Assembly (NCBI GenBank): GCA_045657185.1
Contig: JAZOSO010000129.1
Coordinates: forward strand, 1 to 55,396
Direction of reading: 5' to 3'
From: RGIG5270 sp045657185
GTDB lineage: Bacteria; Verrucomicrobiota; Lentisphaeria; Victivallales; Victivallaceae
Length of the DNA stretch: 55,396 nt
In this document: positions 9,306-17,671 of the stretch, piece after piece
Numbering within the stretch: the first letter of the stretch is position 1
Layout of the letters: every line of letters begins with the position of its first letter
Translations under genes and position numbers: made by a program
Notes under the pieces: model-generated
Told to the model about the DNA's origin: nothing
Databases searched by the model: none
The model's input: only the letters and a program-made list of their open reading frames with translations

Positions 9306-9364
9306 GTAAACAGAGCTTTTTAAAATAACGGTATGAACCGCTTTTTAATATAATCTCTGTTTAC
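9306..9364 (-). repeat. Perfect 10-bp inverted repeat touching the PHP gene's ribosome site
   Basis: GTAAACAGAG (9306-9315) and CTCTGTTTAC (9355-9364) are exact inverse copies. They enclose 39 nt holding a smaller hairpin (CGGT 9329-9332 with ACCG 9337-9340, flanked by A and T runs). In the (-) transcript the outer stem ends exactly where the AAAGG of the PHP gene begins. It may be an intercistronic mRNA processing or stability element, a leaky terminator after the DUF4838 gene, or an operator. The rest of 9292-9449 holds no gene. Confidence 0.7.
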
Positions 9365-9449
9365 TGAATTACAAATACCGGAATAAACTTCGTCAGGAGT
9401 TTTGTATTGCAAATGCTTCGGCAAGTCGTCCGGCTTTCGAGGCTATTCA

Positions 9450-12170
9450 TCACGGTTTGGCAACGAGAATAACTCTATCAGCAAAAACTTCATTATTTTC
9501 TGTAATTTTTACAGAAACAATTATCTGCCATTTTTTCTTGAGAGCGTCTGCACCTTTGGCGGCAACAGCTTTGCCTATCGGAAAAACAACATTCCAGCGA
9601 CCGCCGAAAAGAATGGAATCTGCATGCAGAACTCCGGGACGGGGCAGAGTATAAAGTTTGAACTCATTTTTCTTTGCAATTTTATAATTGATACCGAGAC
9701 TTGAACTGCCGTAATTTTTGGCTTTCTGATTGTACACACCGAAACCGTAAGCGGCTTTTTTGGTATCAATTTTTTCATACAGAGCTTTACCGCAGCTGCC
9801 GTCAGAGCAGTTCATAAGATTTTTTGCATTTTCGGGAGCTTCAATTATTATGACATCAGAGGCGGGAAGTTTTGCCAGATTTTCGGGAAGTGCTTTGGGC
9901 GGAATTTTAACTTTCTGCTGAAGAACGACACGGTCGCAAAGGACACGGTCTTTTTCAAATTTCAATGAAACATGAACGAGATATTCCTTGTCTGCCCCTG
10001 CGGCATCATCATGGAAAGCCTTGCTGCCGATACGGAAATTCAAGTTCCATGAACCGCCGAAAAGAATGGTCGGAGTGGTAAGTTTGACCGTACGCGGGAA
10101 AGTGTAAAAGTGATAGCCCTCCCCTTTAATCATAGACGGAGTAATGCCGATACCTGCACCGTATTTTTTGGTTGCGCTGTCATAAGTACCGAGAGTAAAC
10201 GGTTTTTTGCGGTTCCATTTTTCAGCGAAAGCTCTGCCGAGATTAGCGTCGGGGTCTTTGACAATAGTTGAACCGCTTGACGGTGCGAAATAGTCAAGGA
10301 TGTATTCGGGAGCGATGTTGGCAAGTTCAGCCGGAAGTTTTTTAGCTGAAGATGCGGCATAAATCTCTTTTTTCCAATTATTGAAATTTTTGAGAGTGGA
10401 ACGGACTTTGCGTTTGGCAATAAGTTCCTTGAAAATTGTCTCCATTTTTTCCAGACGGGCTTTGTGGTCAGTGTTGACCAATGCAACATAAGTGCTGTCA
10501 AAACCGAGACGGAGTGCGCGGACACGGAAGGCAAAATCACCGTCAACCGCTTTTTCCGCCTTATTGAGCAATTCATCAATCTTATTGAGAATATTTTTGG
10601 TCAGGAAAGGATAGTCAGCAGTATTGTAATACCAGATACCTCCTTTCTTGGTGAAAGCACGCATCTCTTTGGCAAGGATGTCGTGATATTCCTGAACAAA
10701 AGGAGCGGCTGCGCCGTAATAGGCATTTATGAATTTGCGGGTGAGTTTGTCAGTATCGCAGTCGGGATTCTGCATCAGTTTGAACATGATGTAGGTCTGA
10801 AGTTCAGAGAAGTTGGTACCGTTGGGGATACCGCCTGAGTCATGTTCGGTATAAAATCCTGCAATCCCCAAATCTCGCATAAGTTTGTAATCCGCAGCCA
10901 GACGGTCGGTCATAAAGGTCGGCGGCAATTCAAAATATTTGTCACGCTGACGGTTGTACGGATTGGGATAATACCAGAAAAGGATATCGGAAGTATATTT
11001 GCGCCATCCCTTGATTGCATTGTACTCAATGGTATTTTCCTTTGAAGTCAGAGGATTGGCGAAGTCGCCGTTGATGGGAGCGAAAATCAGAGCAAGATTT
11101 TTCGGCCATTTGACCGCTTTTTTAGGCGGAATCAATGACTGCCCGCGCTGATAAGCCATGGCACGGAACGGGATTTGCGGATTTCTTTCGGCGATTTCAC
11201 AAATGGCAAGCAGCATGGCAACACCGCGTGCGCCGTATTCATTATCGAGAGCAAGACAGGGTTTGCAGCAGCAGATACGGTTGTAAATGTCATTGGCACT
11301 GAGTTCAATAACACCGTTCAGACCGCTTTTGCCCTTGAGGAAATTGAAGTAAGTCTGAATATTTTTTTCCAATTCTTTTTTAAGTTCGGCATTAGTGAAG
11401 CAGAGCTGACGGTCGGGAACGCGTTTACCGTTCTCATCCATTGAGAACCATTCAGGATTAGTGACGAAATATTTCTTATCCTTAACGAAATCAAGAGCGG
11501 CATTCTGGATATAAGAATTTCTGTTTTTTACACCGGGAGGAATCAGGCGTGAAAACGAGTGAGCCTGCAAAAAGTCATATTCCAAAGCGGAAATGCCTTT
11601 TTCTCTGCCGGGGTGGCGCGGATGGTCGCCGCCGTTCAAAAGAATATTGCAGCGGTTGCGGTACATATAAAGTGATGAAACAGTATTATCAGCATAGAAA
11701 AAATTCATCATGCCGCGTTTGGGAAAAGCGTAACGGACGGAGGTTTTGCCCTTTTTGACCGCAAGGTCTGTTGCTGCGGGGATATGGCAATCGCCGTAAG
11801 CATTCAGAAACATGATGCCGAAATGATTTTCAAGCAATTCATAAACGGCAAAAAGATTGCCGTGCATACCGCCGCCGTAGAGACGGATATTGCCATCTTC
11901 GGCGTCAATTACATTTTCGTCCTGATGGATATTGGCGGCAGGACCGATAACGATTTTTTTACCGCTTGCGGTTTCAGCCACGGGAAGTTTGACTTTGGTC
12001 ATTTTTTCAATGAAAGTCTGCAATTCACGGGCGGCGAATTTATCAATTTCAGAAGCATTTTTATCAACAACGATAGTATAATCGCTTTTGCCGTTATTGA
12101 CGATTGAAATATCTTTTGCACAAAGGGCAAAAGCCGAACATATAATAAAAAGAATTGTAAAAAATCTCAT
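9450..12170 (-). CDS. Secreted DUF4838 family protein with duplicated C-terminal domain
   Basis: A 906-residue exported protein (signal peptide about 1-18, ending ALCAK). Residues about 20-140 resemble the GH67 alpha-glucuronidase N-terminal domain (KFAARELQTFIEKMT, IVIGPA). The middle, to about 600, matches DUF4838, with ELSANDIYNRICCC-KPC and EHDSGG motifs. Two copies of one beta-rich domain close the protein, at about 659-750 and 809-902. Each has YG, F/LYT-PR, ILFGG-WN and DRVIL in the same order. DUF4838 proteins are putative glycoside hydrolases with TIM-barrel-like cores; the substrate is not proven. An AAGG site precedes the ATG, and the pseudopilin gene ends 16 nt upstream. The Cys cluster CCCKPC could bind metal or form disulfides. 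Confidence 0.78.
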   Translation of the reverse strand: MRFFTILFIICSAFALCAKDISIVNNGKSDYTIVVDKNASEIDKFAARELQTFIEKMTKVKLPVAETASGKKIVIGPAANIHQDENVIDAEDGNIRLYGGGMHGNLFAVYELLENHFGIMFLNAYGDCHIPAATDLAVKKGKTSVRYAFPKRGMMNFFYADNTVSSLYMYRNRCNILLNGGDHPRHPGREKGISALEYDFLQAHSFSRLIPPGVKNRNSYIQNAALDFVKDKKYFVTNPEWFSMDENGKRVPDRQLCFTNAELKKELEKNIQTYFNFLKGKSGLNGVIELSANDIYNRICCCKPCLALDNEYGARGVAMLLAICEIAERNPQIPFRAMAYQRGQSLIPPKKAVKWPKNLALIFAPINGDFANPLTSKENTIEYNAIKGWRKYTSDILFWYYPNPYNRQRDKYFELPPTFMTDRLAADYKLMRDLGIAGFYTEHDSGGIPNGTNFSELQTYIMFKLMQNPDCDTDKLTRKFINAYYGAAAPFVQEYHDILAKEMRAFTKKGGIWYYNTADYPFLTKNILNKIDELLNKAEKAVDGDFAFRVRALRLGFDSTYVALVNTDHKARLEKMETIFKELIAKRKVRSTLKNFNNWKKEIYAASSAKKLPAELANIAPEYILDYFAPSSGSTIVKDPDANLGRAFAEKWNRKKPFTLGTYDSATKKYGAGIGITPSMIKGEGYHFYTFPRTVKLTTPTILFGGSWNLNFRIGSKAFHDDAAGADKEYLVHVSLKFEKDRVLCDRVVLQQKVKIPPKALPENLAKLPASDVIIIEAPENAKNLMNCSDGSCGKALYEKIDTKKAAYGFGVYNQKAKNYGSSSLGINYKIAKKNEFKLYTLPRPGVLHADSILFGGRWNVVFPIGKAVAAKGADALKKKWQIIVSVKITENNEVFADRVILVAKP

Positions 12171-12186
12171 ATTACTACCTTATTTA

Positions 12187-12930
12187 TCAGAAGTGAATAG
12201 TTGAAGACGTACCTGAACATGCATTAAAATCTTTATCATAAACGGTAATATTGAATCCCGTTGTTTCTGCAGCATAAGTTGAATGTTTATATTCTTTCTG
12301 CACACTGATATAGAAATCTCTCGGATGACGGAATGATGCAACATGACCGTCAAGCATAACCTGATTCATAACATTTTCATGTATAAACATTACACGCGAT
12401 ACAGACTCAACGCTTTTGTGGATATAGAAATTTGAAGTCTGTGTTTTTGAATCATTTCTGCCGCTGTCAGTCCAGACAAACATATGTGAAGGTTCACGAA
12501 CAGCTTTTGCATTCATATACTGATGCTGCGGATTGGTACCTTTGACACCTACATGACGCGGCAATGCACTCCAGTGGCGTCCGCCGTAAGTCTGATAGCA
12601 GTTGATACTTGCGGGGTCGTCAGGGTCCACGGGTGCATACTTGAAAGGTGCAAGTGCAGGACAGATTGTAACATGCGGATTTTTACCCAAATATCCGTTG
12701 CTGATATACCAGCCAGCCCATTGCCAGTTGTTATCGTTTGTAAGAACCCAGCCTTCAAAATCACCTTCATAAATTGCCGTCATCATCCCGAGATTTTTCA
12801 AATTACCGACGCATTTTGCGGATCTGGCTTTTGCTCGTGCTTTGTTCAAGGCGGGCAGCAGCATACCTGCAAGAATGGCGATGATTGCGATGACAACGAG
12901 AAGTTCGATAAGTGTGAATTTCTTTTTCAT
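12187..12930 (-). CDS. Type II secretion-like pseudopilin (locus A)
   Basis: A 247-residue protein with the prepilin N-terminal methylation motif. The leader is only MKKK, then FTLIELLVVIAIIAILAG with Glu at +5, a hydrophobic helix, and LLPALNKARAKARSAKC. The -1 residue is Lys rather than the usual Gly. The globular part has a C-terminal MLDGHV-type segment shared by the family of these proteins in Lentisphaerota and Planctomycetota. Such pseudopilins assemble into short periplasmic pili or surface filaments; a role in substrate capture or secretion is inferred. It sits between a GH2 gene (24 nt upstream) and the DUF4838 gene (16 nt downstream), so it is part of the sugar operon. AAAGGA precedes the ATG. 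Confidence 0.85.
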   Translation of the reverse strand: MKKKFTLIELLVVIAIIAILAGMLLPALNKARAKARSAKCVGNLKNLGMMTAIYEGDFEGWVLTNDNNWQWAGWYISNGYLGKNPHVTICPALAPFKYAPVDPDDPASINCYQTYGGRHWSALPRHVGVKGTNPQHQYMNAKAVREPSHMFVWTDSGRNDSKTQTSNFYIHKSVESVSRVMFIHENVMNQVMLDGHVASFRHPRDFYISVQKEYKHSTYAAETTGFNITVYDKDFNACSGTSSTIHF

Positions 12931-12954
12931 GATTTTATCCTTTCTGTTAAGGTT

Positions 12955-14610
12955 TTACAATTCATATTCTTTCAAGACCTGAGTAATTCTGCGCCATGCT
13001 TCTTTGGGGACACGATGGCTGTCAAGTGCGCCCTTGAAGTTGAAATTTCCGGCTTTGGTTTGAGCTGCACTGCCCGCAAATGTGCGTGCGTCGCAGAACT
13101 GCCAGATAAATGTGCCGCTGAAACGCTCATCTTCAATCACTCTGCGGACAAGTGCTTCATGCAGTTCTGCCTGATAATCTTCGCTCCAACGCTGACCGCC
13201 GCGAAGTCCCGGAATTGCTTCCGCTCCGACTTCACTTATAATAACAGGCTTATTTATATACTGTTCCTGTGAGGCAAATTCAACCAGACCGTCCATGACC
13301 CGTTTAAATTCGGTATGATTCATAAATTCATCTTCATTACCGCTGTACCAGCAGGGATAAGTATTGAATGAAATAACATCAGCGTATTCCAGACATACAT
13401 CTTTCTGTGCTTTGTCAGTGGCAAAAGTAACAGGAGTTGCAGGGTCAACTTCATGCAGAATATCCGCCAATGCTTTAACCAGCGGTTTGGCAGTTTCCAG
13501 ATGAGTTCCGGCTTCATTCAGAAATCCGCGCAAAATTATGCAAGGGTGATTGATTGATGCAAGAGCGGCTTTGCGGGTTTCGCGTTTTTGTTTCTCCTGA
13601 AAATCGGGGTCGGTCAGAGAAAATTCTCTATTGCCCCAGCCGAGAGATTCCTCCCAAATCATCACACCGGTACGGTCGCAAAGGTCAAGGAATTCTTCAC
13701 TCTGCGGATAATGCGAACCGCGGAAGCAGTTTCCGCCGAGCTGTTTCAAAAGCTGCAAATCCTGAACCATAACCGCTGTCGGCACTGCGTAGCCGAAATC
13801 AGGATGTGCATCATGACGGTTGTAACCGATAAGAGTAAGTTTTTTTCCGTTCAAATAAAGTTTACCGTTCTTTGCTTCAACTTTGCGGATACCGAAATTG
13901 CGTTCAAAAACGACCTCCCCGACTTTAATTGACGCATGATGAAGTGCAGGATTTTCGGGTGACCAGAGCTGAAATGCGGGAACTTTGAATTTTGCACTTC
14001 CCTGCCCTGCTGATAACGGCAATTTATTGACAATCAGAGAGTTATCAAAAACGATTTCAGCTTCACTGATATTTTTGATATCACCGTCAAAAATGCAGGA
14101 TATTTCAACTTCGCCGTTATCAATATTTGAAGTGATAATCTTTATTTCACGAGCGAAAACAGTTTCAGCACGTCTGATTACTACCGGACGGTAAATGCCG
14201 CCGTGTGCATAAAAGTCATAATCTCTGCGCCAGAGAGATGAATTACTGTCGTCAAATTGATTGTTTACTGCAAATATAAGTTCATGTTTTCCCTCAACTC
14301 CCGCATTGAAGCGGAAAGTATTTTTTGAGAAAGGAGCGTCGATTTCAGCAACTTTCTTTTTGTCCCAGTAAATATCCGCCCGCAACCCCAAACCTTCGGA
14401 ATAAAGCTCAATTTCACCGCCGACTTCAACAAAAGTCCGGTAACATCCCGTACCGCGCTGCAAAAAATATGTATGACCTGTATCAAAACACCCCGGCACT
14501 GCGGCAATATCATCAAAAATGATTTCCGCAACATCAATTTCAGCAAGCGATTTCCTGCAGAAATTAAAATCCCACATCGACGCCAGCGGGATTTGATTTG
14601 CTTTTTTCAT
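12955..14610 (-). CDS. Glycoside hydrolase family 2 enzyme (beta-glucuronidase/galactosidase type)
   Basis: A 551-residue GH2 hydrolase without signal peptide. Order: sugar-binding jelly-roll (about 1-165), Ig-like domain (to about 255), TIM barrel. The barrel carries GYNRHDAHPDFG, NCFRGSHYPQSEEFLDLCDRTGVMIWEE, the acid/base Glu366 in GFLNEAG, and the nucleophile candidate Glu460 in IISEVGAE. The start is set at 14610 because AAAGGA (14618-14623) lies 7 nt before this ATG; the ATG at 14631 has no ribosome site. The layout is that of short beta-glucuronidase-like GH2 proteins, but the linkage it cuts cannot be read from sequence. First gene of the (-) operon, driven by the TTGCAA-N17-TATAGT promoter and diverging from an AraC gene. 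Confidence 0.88.
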   Translation of the reverse strand: MKKANQIPLASMWDFNFCRKSLAEIDVAEIIFDDIAAVPGCFDTGHTYFLQRGTGCYRTFVEVGGEIELYSEGLGLRADIYWDKKKVAEIDAPFSKNTFRFNAGVEGKHELIFAVNNQFDDSNSSLWRRDYDFYAHGGIYRPVVIRRAETVFAREIKIITSNIDNGEVEISCIFDGDIKNISEAEIVFDNSLIVNKLPLSAGQGSAKFKVPAFQLWSPENPALHHASIKVGEVVFERNFGIRKVEAKNGKLYLNGKKLTLIGYNRHDAHPDFGYAVPTAVMVQDLQLLKQLGGNCFRGSHYPQSEEFLDLCDRTGVMIWEESLGWGNREFSLTDPDFQEKQKRETRKAALASINHPCIILRGFLNEAGTHLETAKPLVKALADILHEVDPATPVTFATDKAQKDVCLEYADVISFNTYPCWYSGNEDEFMNHTEFKRVMDGLVEFASQEQYINKPVIISEVGAEAIPGLRGGQRWSEDYQAELHEALVRRVIEDERFSGTFIWQFCDARTFAGSAAQTKAGNFNFKGALDSHRVPKEAWRRITQVLKEYEL

Positions 14611-14649
14611 TTTAAAGTCCTTTATTTGCATTTTTTTAACAAATTTAAC

Positions 14650-14678
14650 TTGACAAAATTATTGTCTTTTGCTATACT
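14650..14678 (+). promoter_or_regulatory. Promoter of locus-A AraC gene
   Basis: TTGACA (14650-14655), 17-nt spacer, TATACT (14673-14678), with TGC at 14670-14672 giving an extended -10. The expected start of transcription is near 14685, leaving a leader of about 70 nt. The -10 overlaps that of the divergent GH2 promoter. Confidence 0.75.
14652..14666. promoter_or_regulatory. Operator-like palindrome overlapping the AraC -35
   Basis: GACAA-N5-TTGTC is a perfect inverted repeat covering the -35 and spacer of the (+) promoter. A protein bound here would block or reset AraC transcription. Confidence 0.4.
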
Positions 14679-14704
14679 ATAAGGTATAAACTTGAAATTT
14701 GCAA
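14676..14704 (-). promoter_or_regulatory. Promoter of the GH2-pseudopilin-DUF4838 operon
   Basis: Read on the (-) strand: TTGCAA (14699-14704), 17-nt spacer, TATAGT (14676-14681). It shares three bases of its -10 with the divergent AraC promoter, so the two cannot be fully occupied at once. Confidence 0.6.
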
Positions 14705-14710
14705 TAGTAA

Positions 14711-14723
14711 ATTTGTAACAAAT
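14711..14723. promoter_or_regulatory. 13-bp palindrome in the divergent spacer
   Basis: ATTTGT-A-ACAAAT is a perfect inverted repeat just upstream of the (-) -35 and inside the AraC leader. The half-site ACAAAT recurs at 14639-14644. It is a candidate AraC or other regulator site. Confidence 0.4.
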
Positions 14724-14753
14724 AACTGCAATAATGTATCAAAAAGAAAAAAT

Positions 14754-15560
14754 ATGAAAAAGAAAACATTTACCGACTTTGAATTTTCATTGCGGATACC
14801 CAACAATATTTCAGCCTACATCCGTTCAGTCGGTCACTTCAATATCAAAGATATCCAAACCAACAGCATGTGGGAAAAAGCATATTTCGGCGAACTTTTC
14901 TGGTGCATTAACGGTAAAGGGGTATTCTATCTGGATGCTAAAAAATATATTGTCCGTCCCGGCGACATCTGGTATTATCCTGTCGGCAGTAAACATTTTT
15001 ATCATCCGCTTGATGACTATTTTCATTACAGATGGTTTACGATTGAAGGCGAGATGGCAGACTCTCTTTTCAAATCAGTAAACATTTCTCCCGGAATGAG
15101 TTACGGCGGCAAATGTCCTGAAGAACTTTTCGCGCGTCTGGAACTTGATATCAAACAAAGCACATTGAAAAAAAGATTGGAACTTCTCTCTGTCGGCTTT
15201 CAAATTCTATGCTGTGCCGCCGCAGGAGTAAAACAAAAACGCCCCGTCAACAATTATTTGTCCGAAGCCCGCTCAATCATGGATAACGATTTTACAAATT
15301 CAGAACTGAATATTCAAACTCTGGCAAAAATCCTTCATGTCAACCGCGTACAACTGAGCAGAGATTTTGCAACCCACTACGGAGTAACTCCGTCGGATTA
15401 CTTGAAAAATCTCCGTATCCAGAAAGCTGTAAAGTTACTGAAAACAAGCAATCTGCAGCTTAATGCCATCGCCTCCGTCTGCGGTTTCAATTCAGGAGCA
15501 TATCTCGGCAAAGTCATCGCCGCCGGCACAGGCAAAAAAAGTACCGAACACCGCAACTGA
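14754..15560 (+). CDS. AraC family transcriptional regulator (locus A)
   Basis: A 268-residue regulator. The N-terminal half (about 1-160) is a cupin-like ligand domain with GKGVFYLDAKKYIVRPGDIWYYPVGSKHFYHP, typical of sugar-sensing AraC proteins. The C-terminal half (about 170-268) holds two helix-turn-helix units (LNIQTLAKILHVNRVQLSRDF and LQLNAIASVCGFNSGAYLGKV). The end, GKKSTEHRN, corresponds to the usual GxTPxEYR but is degenerate. It diverges from the GH2 operon across a 143-nt spacer holding overlapping promoters and two palindromes, so it most likely controls that operon and itself. The ribosome site is weak (AAAGAAAAA). The inducer is unknown. Confidence 0.9.
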   Translation: MKKKTFTDFEFSLRIPNNISAYIRSVGHFNIKDIQTNSMWEKAYFGELFWCINGKGVFYLDAKKYIVRPGDIWYYPVGSKHFYHPLDDYFHYRWFTIEGEMADSLFKSVNISPGMSYGGKCPEELFARLELDIKQSTLKKRLELLSVGFQILCCAAAGVKQKRPVNNYLSEARSIMDNDFTNSELNIQTLAKILHVNRVQLSRDFATHYGVTPSDYLKNLRIQKAVKLLKTSNLQLNAIASVCGFNSGAYLGKVIAAGTGKKSTEHRN

Positions 15561-15566
15561 AAACAA

Positions 15567-15613
15567 TAAAAAAAGGGCTGCGGCCCACCTTTTTAAGGTT
15601 CGGCAACAGCCCT
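15567..15613 (-). terminator. Terminator of glnA
   Basis: On the (-) strand the arms AGGGCTG (15607-15613 read in reverse) and CAGCCCT (15574-15580) enclose an inner ACCTT/AAGGT stem and are followed by a run of U (A run 15567-15573). It lies 33 nt past the glnA stop and also separates the convergent AraC gene. Confidence 0.8.
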
Positions 15614-15645
15614 GTAAAAAACTTTTCCCTGAAACGGGAGACAAA

Positions 15646-17142
15646 TTATCCGCAGTGGAAATATTCTTCAACGAGAGCAAGGATTTTTGCCTGGTCGTTG
15701 CCGATATCCTTACGGAGAGTGCGGTCATTGAAAGATTTGAGACCTGCAATGATACCGTCAATCATAGCAGTTGCGAAAACGCCGTCTTTTTCGTAAATTG
15801 CACGCTGTGCTTCAAGACATTCTGCAGAAGCTGCGCAGCTGTCAGGCAGAACGCTCAAACGGTTGAGAACGTCGGCATTTTCAGCTTTGTGAATATTGAC
15901 GTTGACATAAGTTTTTTCTGCAACATCAAGTGAATCAGCCATTTCAAAACCGTGACGGGCGGCAACTGCCAAACCTGCGATAAGCAAATAGACATTGGCG
16001 GAACCGTCGGGTGAACGCATTTCAACAGTCTGTTTCTGAGTTGTATCATATTTAGCAGAAGGTTCACCGGGGTTTGCCTGGCTGCAAAGGTCTTTTTTAG
16101 CGGTCCAGCCGAGGGGTACACGGACGAGGACGGAACGGTTGCGGTCGCCCCAGCAAACGTTGGTCGGAGCTTCCTGATGAGGAACCAGACGGAAATATGA
16201 AGTCGGATTGGTATTGCCGAAAGCTGTAATTGAAGGAGCAAGAGTCATCATACCGGCAATAGCGCGTTTGGCATCATCGGAAAGAACGCCGTCTTTGAGC
16301 ATCTGATTGAAACCGTCTTTGACAACACGGAAGTGAACATGAAGACCGGAACCTGCTTTACCGACAGTGATTTTGGGAGCGAAAGTTACATCCAAACCTT
16401 CCTGATAAGCGAGATTGCGAATAACCCATTTTGCAACAGTGAGCTGTTCTGCGGCTTCTTCGGCATTGACGGGGAGAAATTCAATTTCGTTCTGTTCGTA
16501 AATTTTGCCGTCAAGAGCGAAATTTCCGACTTCAGAATGGCCGTATTTAATTTTGCCGCCGGTGCGTGCGATGTAATTCATGCAAAGCTGACGGAATTCA
16601 CCGAATTTTGCATAAGGTGCAGATTCATGATAACCTTTCTGGTCAACAGCGGGATATGCTTCATCATCGGGAGCGATAACATAATATTCAAGTTCGCCCA
16701 TTGCCTGGAATTCCATACCGGTTGTCTTTTTGAAAGCTTCACATGCTTTGTGCAAAGTGTATTCGGGAGAACTTTCCAGCGGATTGCCGTCTTTGTTGAA
16801 GAAAGAGCAGAGGAAATTCAAAGTAGGCAGTTCACAGAAGGGGTCCATGTAAGCGGTGCGGAATTTGGGGACAACGTACAAGTCACTGTTGTTTGCTTCG
16901 ATGAAGGGGAAAAGGCTTGAACCGTCAACACGTTCACCGCAGGAGAGGATTTCTTCCAGATAATCGCCGTCATTGATGACGAAATTGAGAGTCTTCAATC
17001 TGCCGTCGCCTGCGGGATATTGGAAATTGATATGGCGGATTTCATTGTCCATGATGAATTTGACAATGTCTTTTTTGGTAAAATCTTTGGGGGACTTGCC
17101 GATTTCATCGACAAGACTGCGGAAACTGTAATTTTCTGACAT
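15646..17142 (-). CDS. glnA: Glutamine synthetase (type I family)
   Basis: Makes glutamine from glutamate, ammonia and ATP. The 498-residue length is close to the GS-I norm of about 440-475, somewhat long. Active-site blocks are GELEYYVI, a GSGLHVHF block in place of the usual GSGMHVHQ, NPTSYFRLVPHQEAPTNVCWGDRNRS, and VEMRSPDGSANVYLLIAGLA. The last holds the glutamate-binding Arg region. The adenylylation site NLY.LP of enteric enzymes is not seen, so regulation by GlnE is doubtful. AAGGAG lies 6 nt before the ATG, and TTGACA-N17-TACATT is upstream. Residue changes (VHF for VHQ, CWG for AWS) suggest a divergent GS-I branch, possibly acting on another amine, but glutamine synthesis is the simplest reading. 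Confidence 0.85.
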   Translation of the reverse strand: MSENYSFRSLVDEIGKSPKDFTKKDIVKFIMDNEIRHINFQYPAGDGRLKTLNFVINDGDYLEEILSCGERVDGSSLFPFIEANNSDLYVVPKFRTAYMDPFCELPTLNFLCSFFNKDGNPLESSPEYTLHKACEAFKKTTGMEFQAMGELEYYVIAPDDEAYPAVDQKGYHESAPYAKFGEFRQLCMNYIARTGGKIKYGHSEVGNFALDGKIYEQNEIEFLPVNAEEAAEQLTVAKWVIRNLAYQEGLDVTFAPKITVGKAGSGLHVHFRVVKDGFNQMLKDGVLSDDAKRAIAGMMTLAPSITAFGNTNPTSYFRLVPHQEAPTNVCWGDRNRSVLVRVPLGWTAKKDLCSQANPGEPSAKYDTTQKQTVEMRSPDGSANVYLLIAGLAVAARHGFEMADSLDVAEKTYVNVNIHKAENADVLNRLSVLPDSCAASAECLEAQRAIYEKDGVFATAMIDGIIAGLKSFNDRTLRKDIGNDQAKILALVEEYFHCG

Positions 17143-17179
17143 AATAACTCCTTATGGATTTAAAAAAATGTATGTCTAT

Positions 17180-17208
17180 AATGTACTCTCAAAATGCCGT
17201 TCTGTCAA
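17180..17208 (-). promoter_or_regulatory. glnA promoter
   Basis: On the (-) strand: perfect -35 TTGACA (17203-17208), 17-nt spacer, TACATT (17180-17185), about 37 nt before the ATG. No sigma-54 GG-N10-GC element was seen. Confidence 0.55.
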
Positions 17209-17247
17209 GCAAATGTCAAAAAAAAATAAATAATTAAATCTCCGTTA

Positions 17248-17276
17248 TTGCATTTTATGCAAAAACATTGTATATT
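17248..17276 (+). promoter_or_regulatory. panD promoter
   Basis: TTGCAT (17248-17253), 17-nt spacer, TATATT (17271-17276). The panD ATG at 17307 follows AAGGA at 17295-17299. Confidence 0.6.
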
Positions 17277-17306
17277 ATAGAAAGTCTCAAAAATAAGGAT
17301 TCTATT

Positions 17307-17666
17307 ATGCAAAAACAATTATTATCAGGTAAAATCCACACTGCCCGTCTCACTCATTGTGAAATTAACTACGAAGGCAGTCTTGAAATTGACGGAGACT
17401 ACCTCGCCGCCGCCAAAATCCTTCCTTATGAAAAAATTCTCGTCGTCAACCGCAACAACGGTTCACGCCTTGAAACATATGCCATCCCCGGAGAAGCCGG
17501 TTCAAAACGCTTCTGCCTTAACGGTCCCGCCGCCCATCTCGGCAAAGTCGGTGATGTTGTAACTATTATGGCATTTTCAATTTTTGATGAAAAAGAGTGC
17601 GAAACTCACAAGCCGCGCGTCATCGTCCTCAACGAAAACAACGATATAATCGCTCAACGCAACTGA
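17307..17666 (+). CDS. panD: Aspartate 1-decarboxylase
   Basis: Forms beta-alanine for pantothenate and CoA. The ATG at 17307 (after AAGGA) gives 119 residues, near the usual 115-126; an upstream in-frame start at 17268 overlaps the -10 region and is rejected. The self-cleavage site Gly24-Ser25 in YEGSLEID, from which the pyruvoyl cofactor is made, is in the same position as in the E. coli enzyme. LLSGKIHTARLTH, ETYAIPGEAGS and NGPAAHLGKVGDVV match the family. The short Flp-type pilin gene starts 6 nt after its stop. Other pan genes are not nearby. Confidence 0.95.
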   Translation: MQKQLLSGKIHTARLTHCEINYEGSLEIDGDYLAAAKILPYEKILVVNRNNGSRLETYAIPGEAGSKRFCLNGPAAHLGKVGDVVTIMAFSIFDEKECETHKPRVIVLNENNDIIAQRN

Positions 17667-17671
17667 AAGAA

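Noticed and set aside
14611..14631. Longer GH2 start at 14631
   Set aside because: AAAGGA lies between the two ATGs, 7 nt before 14610; the first ATG has no ribosome site.
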